Origin: Phycisphaerae bacterium
Lineage (GTDB): Bacteria; Planctomycetota; Phycisphaerae; UBA1845; UTPLA1
Assembly (NCBI GenBank): GCA_016935885.1
Contig: JAFGQA010000255.1
Span: 1 to 5,935, forward strand
Direction of reading: 5' to 3'
Length of the DNA: 5,935 bases
Part shown: positions 1 through 5,746 of the stretch, one piece after another
How positions within the stretch are numbered: position 1 is the first letter of the stretch
How the letters are laid out: every line of letters starts with the position of its first letter
Position numbers and translations under genes: made by a program
Notes under the pieces: generated by a model
Database searches by the model: none
What the model was told of the DNA's origin: nothing
The model's input: only the letters and a program-made list of their open reading frames with translations

Positions 1-400
1 ACTACGATTGCTGGACCGAGAATCCCTTCTCGGTCCTGAAGCCGGTGCCGAGAAAGGATTCTCGGCAGAGCGTGCAGTCGTTCTATTAGTGAAACGCCGT
101 ACTAGCACGGAGTGAGAAACGGCACGCGCTGGAAACGCGTCTATCATCTACCAGTTGGTAATTCGTATCGGGTCCGAGTTTTGTCCATGCTCGCCTTGCC
201 GTTCGCTTTCCCAGGCGGATACCAGGCATGCATGGAATAGTACGTGAGCAGGGCGTTTCGGCTTAGCGGCAGCTTTGCCAAACCTTCGTGACCCATGCTC
301 GGCGGACGTATTCCGTTCGGCTCTTCATCCGACGAGTGTAGCTGAGTTGCCAGTATGCCCCGACGCCGTTTTCAGGGTCCTTGTACTGGCGCGTCAGTGA
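1..400. other. Region without a recognisable intact gene (left edge of window)
   Basis: I see no credible intact gene in this stretch. It holds the paired hairpins at 13-67, a small hairpin at 124-140 (ACGCG/CGCGT) and a short palindrome at 149-160 (TACCA-GT-TGGTA). The + strand frames are broken by stops. A 50-codon open frame on the - strand has no ribosome binding site and no family I recognise. The last part (about 360-400) may be degraded upstream sequence of the transposase remnant that follows, since the same frame is open there up to a stop at 398-400. Together with the next three entries this suggests decayed accessory DNA inside the integrated element. Confidence 0.5.
13..67. repeat. 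Two adjacent near-identical hairpins
   Basis: The first hairpin (13-36) has a perfect 10-bp stem, GGACCGAGAA with TTCTCGGTCC, around a TCCC loop. The second (46-67) has a perfect 9-bp stem, TGCCGAGAA with TTCTCGGCA, around an AGGA loop. Both share the core CCGAGAA-N4-TTCTCGG. The cores at 16-33 and 48-65 are also inverted copies of one another with one mismatch in 18, so the whole block could fold as one long hairpin instead. Neither stem is followed by a T-run, so an intrinsic terminator is not well supported. A REP-like palindrome pair or a binding or recombination site for a mobile element are alternatives. The structure is plain; the function is unknown. Confidence 0.75.
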
Positions 401-505
401 GCCCGGACGCATGTGAATCTGGATCCCTTGGAGATCATTCGAATCTACGGGTTGCGGTTCAAGATCGAAGTGTCATTCAAGCAATCGCTCCGTGTGATCG
501 GCACG
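401..505 (+). pseudogene. Transposase remnant (C-terminal part of DDE catalytic domain)
   Basis: Frame 2 reads VNLDPLEIIRIYGLRFKIEV followed by SFKQSLRVIGT. I recognise this as the conserved segment near the end of a family of DDE transposases common in planctomycetes, where LDPLEII-xx-YG-RFKIE-xFKQ carries the catalytic glutamate region and is normally followed by a YAYHFWM-type motif. Here the match stops at Gly-Thr (about 505) and the frame continues into unrelated residues to a stop at 560-562. Upstream the frame has a stop at 398-400. Only about 30 residues of a protein usually over 400 long survive, with neither end intact, so this is a dead fragment. The next remnant begins about 60 bases later in another frame. 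The family assignment is from memory. Confidence 0.6.
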
Positions 506-561
506 TTGCGAAATCGACCGAGCCGGTTGGGCCGGGACTTGGCCTTACGCCACCGGGACAA

Positions 562-705
562 GTGATGCTCCGCTGGTCTGGAACAGTCCCGCCCCAGAAG
601 TGGACAAACTTCTACACAAAGGTCCTGAGCAAGTATGCGTCCAACCCGAACCTCAAACTCGCTGTAAGCTTCGAGGTGCCGGTTGCCGCCCCCGATCGAG
701 GCTGA
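562..705 (+). pseudogene. C-terminal remnant of a DUF499-like AAA ATPase
   Basis: Frame 1 reads VMLRWSGTVPPQKWTNFYTK and continues VLSKYASNPNLKLAVSFEVP before a stop at 703-705. The pattern RW-G-(I/V)PPQKW-NFYTKVLS(R/K)-A-x5-LKL-V-FEVP is one I associate with the extreme C-terminus of large DUF499-type P-loop ATPases, proteins of about 1000 residues found in defence-type islands beside a DUF1156 methyltransferase. Only some 45 residues remain. The frame is open back to an ATG at 355, but 355-561 resembles nothing and overlaps the transposase fragment in another frame, so it is not a real start. Just past the FEVP motif the sequence switches to the next remnant in frame 3. I infer a deletion that removed the body of a former defence gene. 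The family call is from memory. Confidence 0.55.
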
Positions 706-938
706 CGCTGGATCTTCTGGATCAAATCAAACGCCACAAACCCGCTCTGTTGTCCATCCTGGCAATATCGGGCACCGAGGCCGACATCCGACCCGAGGAC
801 TTGCGGCTGGACTGGCGGATTGAATGGGAAACACGGGCGGCGATCCGGCAATTCGACGGTGGACAGGCGCGGGAGCACGCCGAAGCCGAGGCGCTGCGGG
901 ATATCGTGGTCATGATGCAAGGTAATGCACCGAGTTGA
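600..938 (+). pseudogene. Truncated gene: TubC-docking-like C-terminal tail
   Basis: The open frame from the GTG at 600 encodes 112 residues, but the first 30 are the DUF499 remnant read in the wrong frame. Recognisable sequence starts near 690 with RLTLDLLDQIKRHKPALLSI, the (R/G)LTPELL-x-IK-HK-xLLALL signature of the TubC N-terminal docking-type fold. It is followed by an acidic/aromatic tail, DWRIEWETRAAIRQFDGGQA, that I recall from C-termini of primase/helicase-like and hypothetical proteins next to integrases in planctomycete islands. No ribosome binding site precedes the GTG. The gene most likely lost its 5' part when it was joined to the DUF499 remnant. It ends 107 bases before the HTH start region, on the same strand. 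A short expressed protein cannot be excluded. Confidence 0.55.
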
Positions 939-990
939 ACAGAGAATGAACAAACCGCCCAGCTTGAGATCGTTGGTCTACGCTAAATGA

Positions 991-1020
991 TTGGACACTC
1001 GGCGGTTCTTGTAGTATGCT
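991..1020 (+). promoter_or_regulatory. Possible sigma70-type promoter for the HTH-integrase operon
   Basis: TTGGAC (991-996) resembles a -35 box. TATGCT (1015-1020, 18-bp spacer) or the overlapping TAGTAT (1012-1017, 15-bp spacer) could be the -10 box. Transcription would start near 1027, giving a leader of about 27 bases before the ATG at 1054. The position in the only gap before the operon supports it; the boxes alone are moderate. Confidence 0.4.
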
Positions 1021-1040
1021 TGATAGGGTAGACTCGGACA

Positions 1041-1047
1041 CGAGGTG
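1041..1047 (+). promoter_or_regulatory. Ribosome binding site that decides the HTH gene start
   Basis: The purine-rich CGAGGTG places GAGG (1042-1045) eight bases before the ATG at 1054. The in-frame GTG at 1045 overlaps this motif and so cannot use it, which argues for the ATG start and a 71-residue protein over the 74-residue version. Confidence 0.55.
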
Positions 1048-1053
1048 ACGACG

Positions 1054-1269
1054 ATGGCGAAGAAACTGACATGGAACGATATGATACGTCGTGCAATCAA
1101 AGCGTCCGGGTCGTCCCTCTACGCTGTGGCGCGGGACGCCGAAATCAACGTCGCCCCCATTCAGCGATTCATGGCCGGTGAGCACGGAATGACAATCGAC
1201 ACGGCTGAGAAAGTCGGACGGGTCGTGGGTTTTGAATTGCGGTTGACTCGCGTCAAGCGTCGGAAGTAG
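1054..1269 (+). CDS. Small helix-turn-helix DNA-binding protein
   Basis: This 71-residue basic protein (MAKKLTWNDMIRRAIKASGS...) is a one-domain HTH protein of the lambda-repressor/XRE type. Residues 21-31 (SLYAVARDAEI) fit the first helix, 32-43 (NVAPIQRFMAGE) the recognition helix, and TIDTAEKVGRVVGFEL (47-62) the helix that completes the fold. It ends in a basic tail, RVKRRK. The pattern S-xx-RFM-GE-xx-T-xx-TAEK-xxx-xGxEL is typical of small regulators placed directly before tyrosine recombinases in planctomycete islands. The stop lies 8 bases before the integrase start and its TAG is part of the integrase ribosome binding site, so the two are translationally close and surely co-transcribed. 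I infer a regulator or excisionase-like directionality factor; which one cannot be told from sequence. Confidence 0.8.
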   Translation: MAKKLTWNDMIRRAIKASGSSLYAVARDAEINVAPIQRFMAGEHGMTIDTAEKVGRVVGFELRLTRVKRRK

Positions 1270-1277
1270 GTGCCATC

Positions 1278-2921
1278 ATGCGACTATGCAAACCGCATTA
1301 CAAAGACCGGACCGGACGGAAACGGCAGACCCCGCGGTGGTATGTCGAGTTCACCGACCACCTGGACACTGTGCGGCGGATGCCCGCCTTCGAGGATAAG
1401 CGTGCGTCCGAAGCGTTCGGGCGGCGGCTTGTGGACCTTGTCGCGACGCAGATTGCCGGTGAGCGGCCGGACCCTGCGATGGCTCGCTGGCTGGAAACCC
1501 TGCCGATGAGGACCCGAAAGCGGCTCGGCACCATCGGGCTCATCGAGTCCCATCAGGTGGCGGCTCACAAGCCGTTGCGTGGACACCTGGACGATTATGA
1601 GCGGGCGCTTACGGACAAAGGGAACACTGAGAAACACGCCGCGATGACGTGCCAGCGCATCCGTTCAATCCTGGATGGCATCGGCGTCCTGTACCTGTCG
1701 GACCTGACGGCTGATGCCGTGCAGCGGTATCTCGCCGGTCGGCGGAAGACGGGAATGAGCGCGTCCAGCTCGAATCACTACCTCACGGCCATCAAGGGTT
1801 TCGTCCAATGGCTTTGCAGGGAACGCCGAACGCTCGACAACCCGCTTGCGCACCTGTCCCGGATGAATGCACGGACCGACCGGCGGCGGATTCGACGTCC
1901 GTTGACACCCGACGAGTTGCGGTGGCTTCTGACCGTGATACACGATGGCCCGAAGCGCTACGGCATGGACGGACCGGCCCGGACTTGGCTCTATCGACTT
2001 GGCTGCGAGACGGGGTTTCGGCGGAATGAGTTGCGAAGTCTGACACCTCGGAGTTTCGACCTTGACGGCGCGGAGCCGACCTTGACGGTTGCAGCGGCGT
2101 ACAGCAAGCACCGGCGAGACGATGTGCAGCCGTTGCGGCGGGATACGGCTGCCGAATTGCGGGGGTTTCTTGCCCACAAGCTGTCGGACGCACACGTGTT
2201 CAGGGTGCCTGACCGGACGGCGGATATGCTCGGGGCGGACACGCGACAGGCGCGAGCGGCGTGGATTCGGGCAACGCACAGCCGGCGCGAGCGGCGAGAA
2301 CGTCGCCAGTCGGATTTCCTGGCTGTGGTGGATGGCGGCGGGCGAGTCGTGGACTTCCACAGCCTGCGGCACACGTTCATCAGCGGCTTAGCATCTGCTG
2401 GAGTCCATCCAAAGCAAGCGCAAGAGCTGGCTCGGCACAGCACCGTTACCTTGACGCTGGACCACTACACCCACACCGGACGCGGCGAGTTGGCGACGGC
2501 CGTGGAATCATTGCCGGACCTGTCCACGCCGAAGCGCACTGCCGAGCCCATGCGAGCGACAGGGACGCATGATGCGGTGGCGGACGCCGATTCTGTCTTG
2601 CCGGATAGCTTGCCGGAAACCTGCACAAACGGACGCGATTCGGTGCAGCGGCGTGCAGTGAAAGCAGGTGTCACTGGGGCGGCTCTGAGCGGTGGAAAAC
2701 CGCGTGGAAGCAGCCGAAAACACTGTCTCAGCGGGAAAAGCCACTGTTGTCGATACGCGCCCGGAGGGAGTCGAACCCCCAACCGTCGGATCCGAAGTCC
2801 GATGCTCTATCCAATTGAGCTACAGGCGCGGGCCCTTCTTGACGTTGCGGCACACGCTCTTCCCATTGAAGCGACGAGGGCCCCGGGCGCCTGCTTGGGA
2901 AGGCTGCTTCGCGACCCATAG
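1278..2921 (+). CDS. Tyrosine recombinase / phage-type integrase reading through a tRNA gene
   Basis: This 547-residue protein would catalyse site-specific DNA strand exchange for integration and excision of the element. Residues 1-95 form an N-terminal arm-binding-like region and about 102-190 the SAM-like core-binding domain. The catalytic domain runs from about 205 to 405 with a complete active site: Arg248 (GFRRNEL), Lys277 (YSKHRR), His361 and Arg364 (HSLRHTF), His387 (ELARHS) and nucleophile Tyr397 (LDHYTH). The ATG follows TAGGTG (1267-1272). After about residue 415 comes a low-complexity tail. Residues about 493-518 (GGSRTPNRRIRSPMLYPIEL) are simply the antisense of the tRNA-Arg gene, and the last 30 or so are chromosomal DNA upstream of the tRNA. 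The C-terminus therefore depends on the integration site and would differ in the excised element. Function call is firm; the natural end is uncertain. Confidence 0.92.
   Translation: MRLCKPHYKDRTGRKRQTPRWYVEFTDHLDTVRRMPAFEDKRASEAFGRRLVDLVATQIAGERPDPAMARWLETLPMRTRKRLGTIGLIESHQVAAHKPLRGHLDDYERALTDKGNTEKHAAMTCQRIRSILDGIGVLYLSDLTADAVQRYLAGRRKTGMSASSSNHYLTAIKGFVQWLCRERRTLDNPLAHLSRMNARTDRRRIRRPLTPDELRWLLTVIHDGPKRYGMDGPARTWLYRLGCETGFRRNELRSLTPRSFDLDGAEPTLTVAAAYSKHRRDDVQPLRRDTAAELRGFLAHKLSDAHVFRVPDRTADMLGADTRQARAAWIRATHSRRERRERRQSDFLAVVDGGGRVVDFHSLRHTFISGLASAGVHPKQAQELARHSTVTLTLDHYTHTGRGELATAVESLPDLSTPKRTAEPMRATGTHDAVADADSVLPDSLPETCTNGRDSVQRRAVKAGVTGAALSGGKPRGSSRKHCLSGKSHCCRYAPGGSRTPNRRIRSPMLYPIELQARALLDVAAHALPIEATRAPGACLGRLLRDP
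2695..2747. repeat. Three GAAAA direct repeats beside the attachment site
   Basis: GAAAACCGCGTGG (2695-2707), GAAAACACTGT (2716-2726) and GAAAAGCCACTGT (2735-2747) begin 21 and 19 bases apart, about two helical turns, in the same orientation, ending 9 bases from the tRNA 3' end. The last two share GAAAA...CACTGT. They sit in the non-catalytic tail coding part of the integrase. Position and phasing suit binding sites for the integrase or the HTH protein, but this is inference; three short A-rich words could also be chance. Confidence 0.4.
2756..2780. other. Probable attachment site (att) in the tRNA 3' end
   Basis: An integrase gene abuts and overlaps the 3' end of an intact tRNA gene, the usual arrangement after integration at a tRNA T-arm/acceptor region. 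The T arm and 3' acceptor strand (about 2756-2780) are the part most likely duplicated at the element's far end. I find no second copy in the window, so the element must extend beyond position 1. The exact crossover core cannot be fixed from one end. Confidence 0.5.
2756..2829 (-). tRNA. tRNA-Arg (anticodon TCG)
   Basis: Read on the - strand this gives a complete 74-base cloverleaf. The acceptor stem is GCGCCTG with CGGGCGC (one G-T pair), and the D stem is GCTC with GAGC around AATTGGATA. The anticodon stem is TCGGA with TCCGA around loop CTTCGGA, so the anticodon is TCG, reading CGA codons. The variable loop has 5 bases. The T arm is GGGGG-TTCGACT-CCCTC (one G-T pair), and the discriminator is G. 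The CCA end is not encoded: TATCG follows. All invariant positions looked for are present and the gene is intact, so integration has restored it. Its 3' end faces the integrase gene, which overlaps it completely on the other strand. No strong promoter lies immediately upstream. Confidence 0.95.
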
Positions 2922-3170
2922 GATCTCACCCCCGAGCGACATCGGAGGCCCTTGGACACACTCGCCACTCGCCTTGCGCCGCAGTGGTGACACGCCGTCT
3001 CAAAGCCACCGCGAAGCCGACCTTCCGGCCGTTCATAGCAGGTTGGCAAGCCTGGTCCGCAGTCTTGAGATAGCCACTCACACAGTGACCTTATATGCGA
3101 TTGGCTGCGTGTTGGAAACACCAAAACCGCCTCGCCAAGGTCAGTGAAACTTCCGGCGGCATTTGGTGAC
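2830..3170. other. Gene-free stretch upstream of the tRNA
   Basis: Apart from the last 92 bases of the integrase frame, no coding sequence is credible here: the open frames overlap the tRNA or the palindromic repeat and show no family signature. One weak - strand promoter candidate is listed separately. Otherwise I see nothing distinctive. Confidence 0.5.
3090..3117 (-). promoter_or_regulatory. Weak candidate promoter towards the tRNA
   Basis: On the - strand TTCCAA (3112-3117) and TATAAG (3090-3095) are separated by 16 bases. Transcription would run towards the tRNA-Arg gene, whose 5' end is some 260 bases downstream. The -35 box is poor and the distance long, so this is only a candidate. 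Confidence 0.22.
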
Positions 3171-3257
3171 GGGTGCCACGGGCGGCTTGCCCGCCCGTGC
3201 GATCTCTTCGGTGGGTCCATGGCATCCACACTGGCAGGCAAGCTGCCAGTGGCACCC
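3171..3257. repeat. REP/BIME-like inverted palindrome pair
   Basis: Two 29-base units face each other: 3171-3199 on + and 3229-3257 on -. Each starts GGGTGCCAC and forms a 9-bp hairpin: CACGGGCGG with CCGCCCGTG (3177-3199), and CACTGGCAG with CTGCCAGTG (3229-3251). The loops are CTTGC and its complement GCAAG. The units differ at 4 of 29 positions, and the four changes are two compensating base pairs, so pairing is kept in both. The outer nonamers 3171-3179 and 3249-3257 form terminal inverted repeats of an 87-base element. This organisation resembles REP palindromes paired as BIMEs, which are usually moved by RAYT-type transposases; a MITE is an alternative. Similar motifs recur in planctomycete intergenic DNA, as far as I recall. 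Confidence 0.7.
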
Positions 3258-3319
3258 CCCTACACTGTCACGGACCCGCCTTACCGGGTGCGCTGAGAAT
3301 GGCCCTCGCCGAGATGCTC

Positions 3320-3331
3320 CCACGATCGTGG
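3320..3331. repeat. Perfect 12-bp palindrome CCACGATCGTGG
   Basis: CCACGATCGTGG is its own reverse complement, and CCACGATCG recurs at 3335-3343, fifteen bases on. Such dyads can be repressor operators, but no regulated gene is close: glmS starts about 590 bases downstream. Confidence 0.45.
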
Positions 3332-3363
3332 AGGCCACGATCGGGTTGAATCGCCTATCGGCT

Positions 3364-3375
3364 TCGACCGGTCGA
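3364..3375. repeat. Perfect 12-bp palindrome TCGACCGGTCGA
   Basis: TCGACCGGTCGA is a perfect dyad 32 bases after the previous 12-bp palindrome. Composition is high in GC, where such palindromes are less rare, so function is open. Confidence 0.4.
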
Positions 3376-3423
3376 CCAGAACGGAGCGGTCATTAGCCAC
3401 AACCTTCCACGCGCTGCTGCGTG

Positions 3424-3506
3424 GCAGCCGGCGGTGAAGGGGAAAACGGCGGTTCGGAAACGCCGTTCCTGACCGTGAAAACCACCGGCGAGACGCTGGC
3501 GCCACA
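3424..3506 (+). repeat. 83-bp dispersed repeat, copy 1 (upstream of glmS)
   Basis: This matches 5851-5933 in the same orientation at 75 of 83 positions, without gaps. It contains the hairpin ACGGCG/CGCCGT (3447-3467) and a second hairpin at 3483-3501 whose stem is damaged in this copy (one mismatch, one G-T). A looser similarity extends upstream to GCCACA at 3396-3401, matching 5819-5824 with small gaps. It is probably a non-coding interspersed palindromic element; no open frame in it makes sense. Copies bracket glmS as direct repeats about 2.4 kb apart. Confidence 0.75.
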
Positions 3507-3849
3507 CTTTTGCCACAGTGGTGCCACAGCTTCGCTACGGGCTGCCCGGGCCTCGGCGGCGTGATGAGCCGGGGGGCATGGCGTGGTCCGGTTCTGCCAG
3601 CGGCAAGCGGTCCGGCCGTTGAGCCGATTAGGTTTCCAGAGGAACATAAGTTGCTATCTGAGAAGAAGTTAGGGCTGGACATGGACCATGACTGCGGGCT
3701 TGTCCTGGGCGGAGGATGGACGATCTGCCGCGGATCGCGACGAACTCGCCTCGGTCCCTCGCGTAGCAACCCAAGGCCGATGAGGGTCCAAGAGGCCAAG
3801 GTCCCCCGGGGAATCCAACGACCCGTCCCCCAACACCCGGTCGATAGAC
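3507..3849. other. Gene-free stretch upstream of glmS
   Basis: No credible gene is present. A 199-codon frame from 3510 runs into glmS in another frame and resembles nothing. The start of the stretch repeats GCCACAG (3511-3517 and 3523-3529), echoing the ends of the neighbouring repeat family. No riboswitch or glmS ribozyme core was recognised. Confidence 0.45.
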
Positions 3850-3855
3850 TACAAT
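3850..3855 (+). promoter_or_regulatory. Candidate -10 box for glmS
   Basis: TACAAT fits a -10 element and would give a transcript starting near 3862 with a leader of about 58 bases. There is no convincing -35 box at the right distance (3827-3832 is C-rich), so an activator or another sigma factor would be needed if this is real. Confidence 0.3.
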
Positions 3856-3866
3856 CCAGGTTCGCA

Positions 3867-3894
3867 GAGGGGAGGGAGGGTGGCGTTTCCCCTC
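3867..3894 (+). promoter_or_regulatory. Leader hairpin and G-rich tract before glmS
   Basis: GAGGGGA (3867-3873) pairs perfectly with TCCCCTC (3888-3894) around a 14-base G-rich loop. The same strand has GGGG-A-GGG-A-GGG-T-GG at 3869-3883, a possible G-quadruplex competing with the hairpin. It lies 14 bases before the ribosome binding site GGAG (3909-3912). A translational control role is possible but unproven. Confidence 0.35.
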
Positions 3895-3919
3895 GGGCGT
3901 TTGATGATGGAGTTACCGT

Positions 3920-5746
3920 ATGTGTGGCATCGTGGCGTACACGGGTTTTCGAGAGGCGCGTCCGATCCTCATGGAGGGGATCAAACGTCTGGAATACCGA
4001 GGCTATGACTCCGCCGGCATCGTCGTTCTGGACGGTGACGGCCTCGCAGTGGAGAAGGCCGCGGGAAGGATCGCTGTGTTGGAATCGCGGCTCTCCGAGG
4101 ATGATATGAGAGGGCATTGCGGTTTGGCTCACACGCGCTGGGCGACCCACGGCGAGCCAACCGACGGAAATGCCCACCCGCACCTGGATGCCAGCGGTCG
4201 CATCGCCTTGGTCCATAACGGCATCATCGAGAATTACCGCGCTCTCCGGACCTACCTGGAGCAACAGGGCGTCGCGTTTCGTAGCGACACGGACACCGAG
4301 GTGCTCGTCCAGCTCATCGGTCACTTCTATAAGGGTGACGTCGAGGCGGCCGTGCGACAGGCGTTGCGCGATGTGCGCGGGACCTACGGCATTGCGGTGA
4401 TTTGCAGCGAGGAGCCGGGGAAGATCATCGCCGCCAGAAAGGGCAGCCCGTTGATCCTGGGCGTCGGCGATGAAGAGTTCGTGGTCGCCTCGGACGCGGC
4501 GGCCATCATCCAGCACACCACCCAGGTCATCTATCTCTCCGATGGCGAAATGGCGACTGTCTGGCCGGACGGCTTTCGGACCATGACGTTGGAGGCCTTG
4601 CCGGTTACGAAGGAGGTCACGGAACTCGAACTGTCGCTGGAGGAGATCGAACTCGGCGGCCACGAGCACTTCATGCTCAAGGAGATCATGGAGCAACCCG
4701 ATGCGATGGCCAACTGCATGCGCGGCCGGGTCGATCCCGACGAAGGGCGAATCATACTCGGTGGGATCGGGGCCTTCGCTCGGGAGCTTGTCCAGACGCA
4801 GAGGTTTATCATCACGGCGTGCGGAACCGCCTGGCACGCCGGGCTCGTCGGGGAATACCTTTTCGAGGAGCTTGCTCACATCCCCGCGGAAGTGGAATAC
4901 GCGTCTGAGTTCCGCTATCGGAATCCCATCATCAAACCAGGCACCGTCGTCATTGCCATCAGCCAGTCCGGCGAAACGGCCGACACGTTGGCGGCACTTC
5001 GCGAGGCCCGTGAGAAAGGCGCCCTTGCGCTCGGCATCGTGAACGTGGTCGGCTCGACGATCGCGCGGGAGACAGACGCCGGCGTTTTTCTGCACGTCGG
5101 TCCCGAGATCGGCGTGGCGAGCACGAAGGCCTACATCGGCCAGGTGTTCGTGTTGGCCATGATGGCTCTCCAACTGGGTCGGCGGCGGTACCTGTCGCAG
5201 CCGGACTTGCTGGCATACGTCAAGGCGTTGGTCTCGATTCCTGAGAAGATCAGAAGAATCACCGACCAGAGCGACGACATTCGCCAGGTGGCTGAGGCAT
5301 TCAAGGACGCGGAGAACTGGTTGTACCTTGGCCGGGGCTATAACTATCCGACGGCCCTGGAAGGTGCGTTGAAGCTCAAGGAGATCTCTTACATCCACGC
5401 GGAGGGGATGCCCGCCGCCGAGATGAAGCACGGCCCGATCGCGTTGATCACGGAGGACATGCCGGTGGTCTTCATCGCCACCAAGAACAGCCAGTACGAG
5501 AAGGTGATCAGCAACATCGAGGAGGTTCGGGCAAGAAAGGGCCACGTCATCGCCGTGGCGACCGAGGGCGACACGGAGATCTCCCACTTGGCCGAGCACG
5601 TGTTCTACGTTCCGGACCTGCCCGAGCCCCTGCAACCGATGATCACCATCGTTCCACTGCAACTGCTGGCCTACCACGCGGCGGTCCTGCGCGGCTGCGA
5701 CGTCGACAAGCCGCGAAACCTGGCGAAGTCAGTGACGGTGGAATGA
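3920..5746 (+). CDS. glmS: Glutamine-fructose-6-phosphate aminotransferase (isomerizing)
   Basis: GlmS makes glucosamine-6-phosphate from fructose-6-phosphate using the amide of glutamine, the first committed step to UDP-GlcNAc for peptidoglycan and lipopolysaccharide; it is cytoplasmic and usually dimeric. The 608-residue product is one shorter than the E. coli enzyme. Residues 2-220 are the Ntn glutaminase domain: Cys2 becomes the N-terminal nucleophile after Met removal, with HTRW (71-74), HNGIIENY (99-106) and SDTDTE (122-127). Two SIS domains follow: the first has CGTAWHAG (301-308) and SQSGETADT (348-356), the second GRGYNYPTALEGALKLKEIS (471-490). Glu488, His504 and Lys603 correspond to catalytic residues of the isomerase site. 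The ATG has GGAG seven bases upstream, and MCGIV is the universal start. It appears monocistronic, is complete and looks fully functional. Confidence 0.98.
   Translation: MCGIVAYTGFREARPILMEGIKRLEYRGYDSAGIVVLDGDGLAVEKAAGRIAVLESRLSEDDMRGHCGLAHTRWATHGEPTDGNAHPHLDASGRIALVHNGIIENYRALRTYLEQQGVAFRSDTDTEVLVQLIGHFYKGDVEAAVRQALRDVRGTYGIAVICSEEPGKIIAARKGSPLILGVGDEEFVVASDAAAIIQHTTQVIYLSDGEMATVWPDGFRTMTLEALPVTKEVTELELSLEEIELGGHEHFMLKEIMEQPDAMANCMRGRVDPDEGRIILGGIGAFARELVQTQRFIITACGTAWHAGLVGEYLFEELAHIPAEVEYASEFRYRNPIIKPGTVVIAISQSGETADTLAALREAREKGALALGIVNVVGSTIARETDAGVFLHVGPEIGVASTKAYIGQVFVLAMMALQLGRRRYLSQPDLLAYVKALVSIPEKIRRITDQSDDIRQVAEAFKDAENWLYLGRGYNYPTALEGALKLKEISYIHAEGMPAAEMKHGPIALITEDMPVVFIATKNSQYEKVISNIEEVRARKGHVIAVATEGDTEISHLAEHVFYVPDLPEPLQPMITIVPLQLLAYHAAVLRGCDVDKPRNLAKSVTVE

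Noticed and set aside
142..294. 50-codon - strand frame starting MGHEGLAKLP
   Set aside because: No ribosome binding site, no recognised family, and it lies in decayed DNA.
355..564. N-terminal part of a 116-codon + strand frame
   Set aside because: Only its C-terminal part resembles a known family; this part overlaps the transposase remnant in another frame and lacks a ribosome binding site.
1665..2372. 235-codon frame antisense to the integrase
   Set aside because: Pro/Arg-rich shadow of the integrase coding strand.
1..2755. Second tRNA-derived att copy marking the element's other end
   Set aside because: No repeat of the tRNA T-arm/acceptor sequence was found, so the other end lies outside the window.
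2692..3147. 151-codon + strand frame across the tRNA
   Set aside because: It overlaps the integrase in another frame, passes through the tRNA and shows no protein features.
3507..3919. glmS ribozyme or riboswitch
   Set aside because: I could not recognise the conserved ribozyme core; only a simple hairpin is visible.
3510..4109. 199-codon frame overlapping the glmS start
   Set aside because: It runs out of frame into glmS for 190 bases, is rich in Arg/Gly/Pro and has no homology I recognise.
3281..5677. 798-codon open frame antisense to glmS
   Set aside because: It is the antisense shadow of a bona fide glmS in GC-rich DNA, has no family signature and crosses intergenic repeats.
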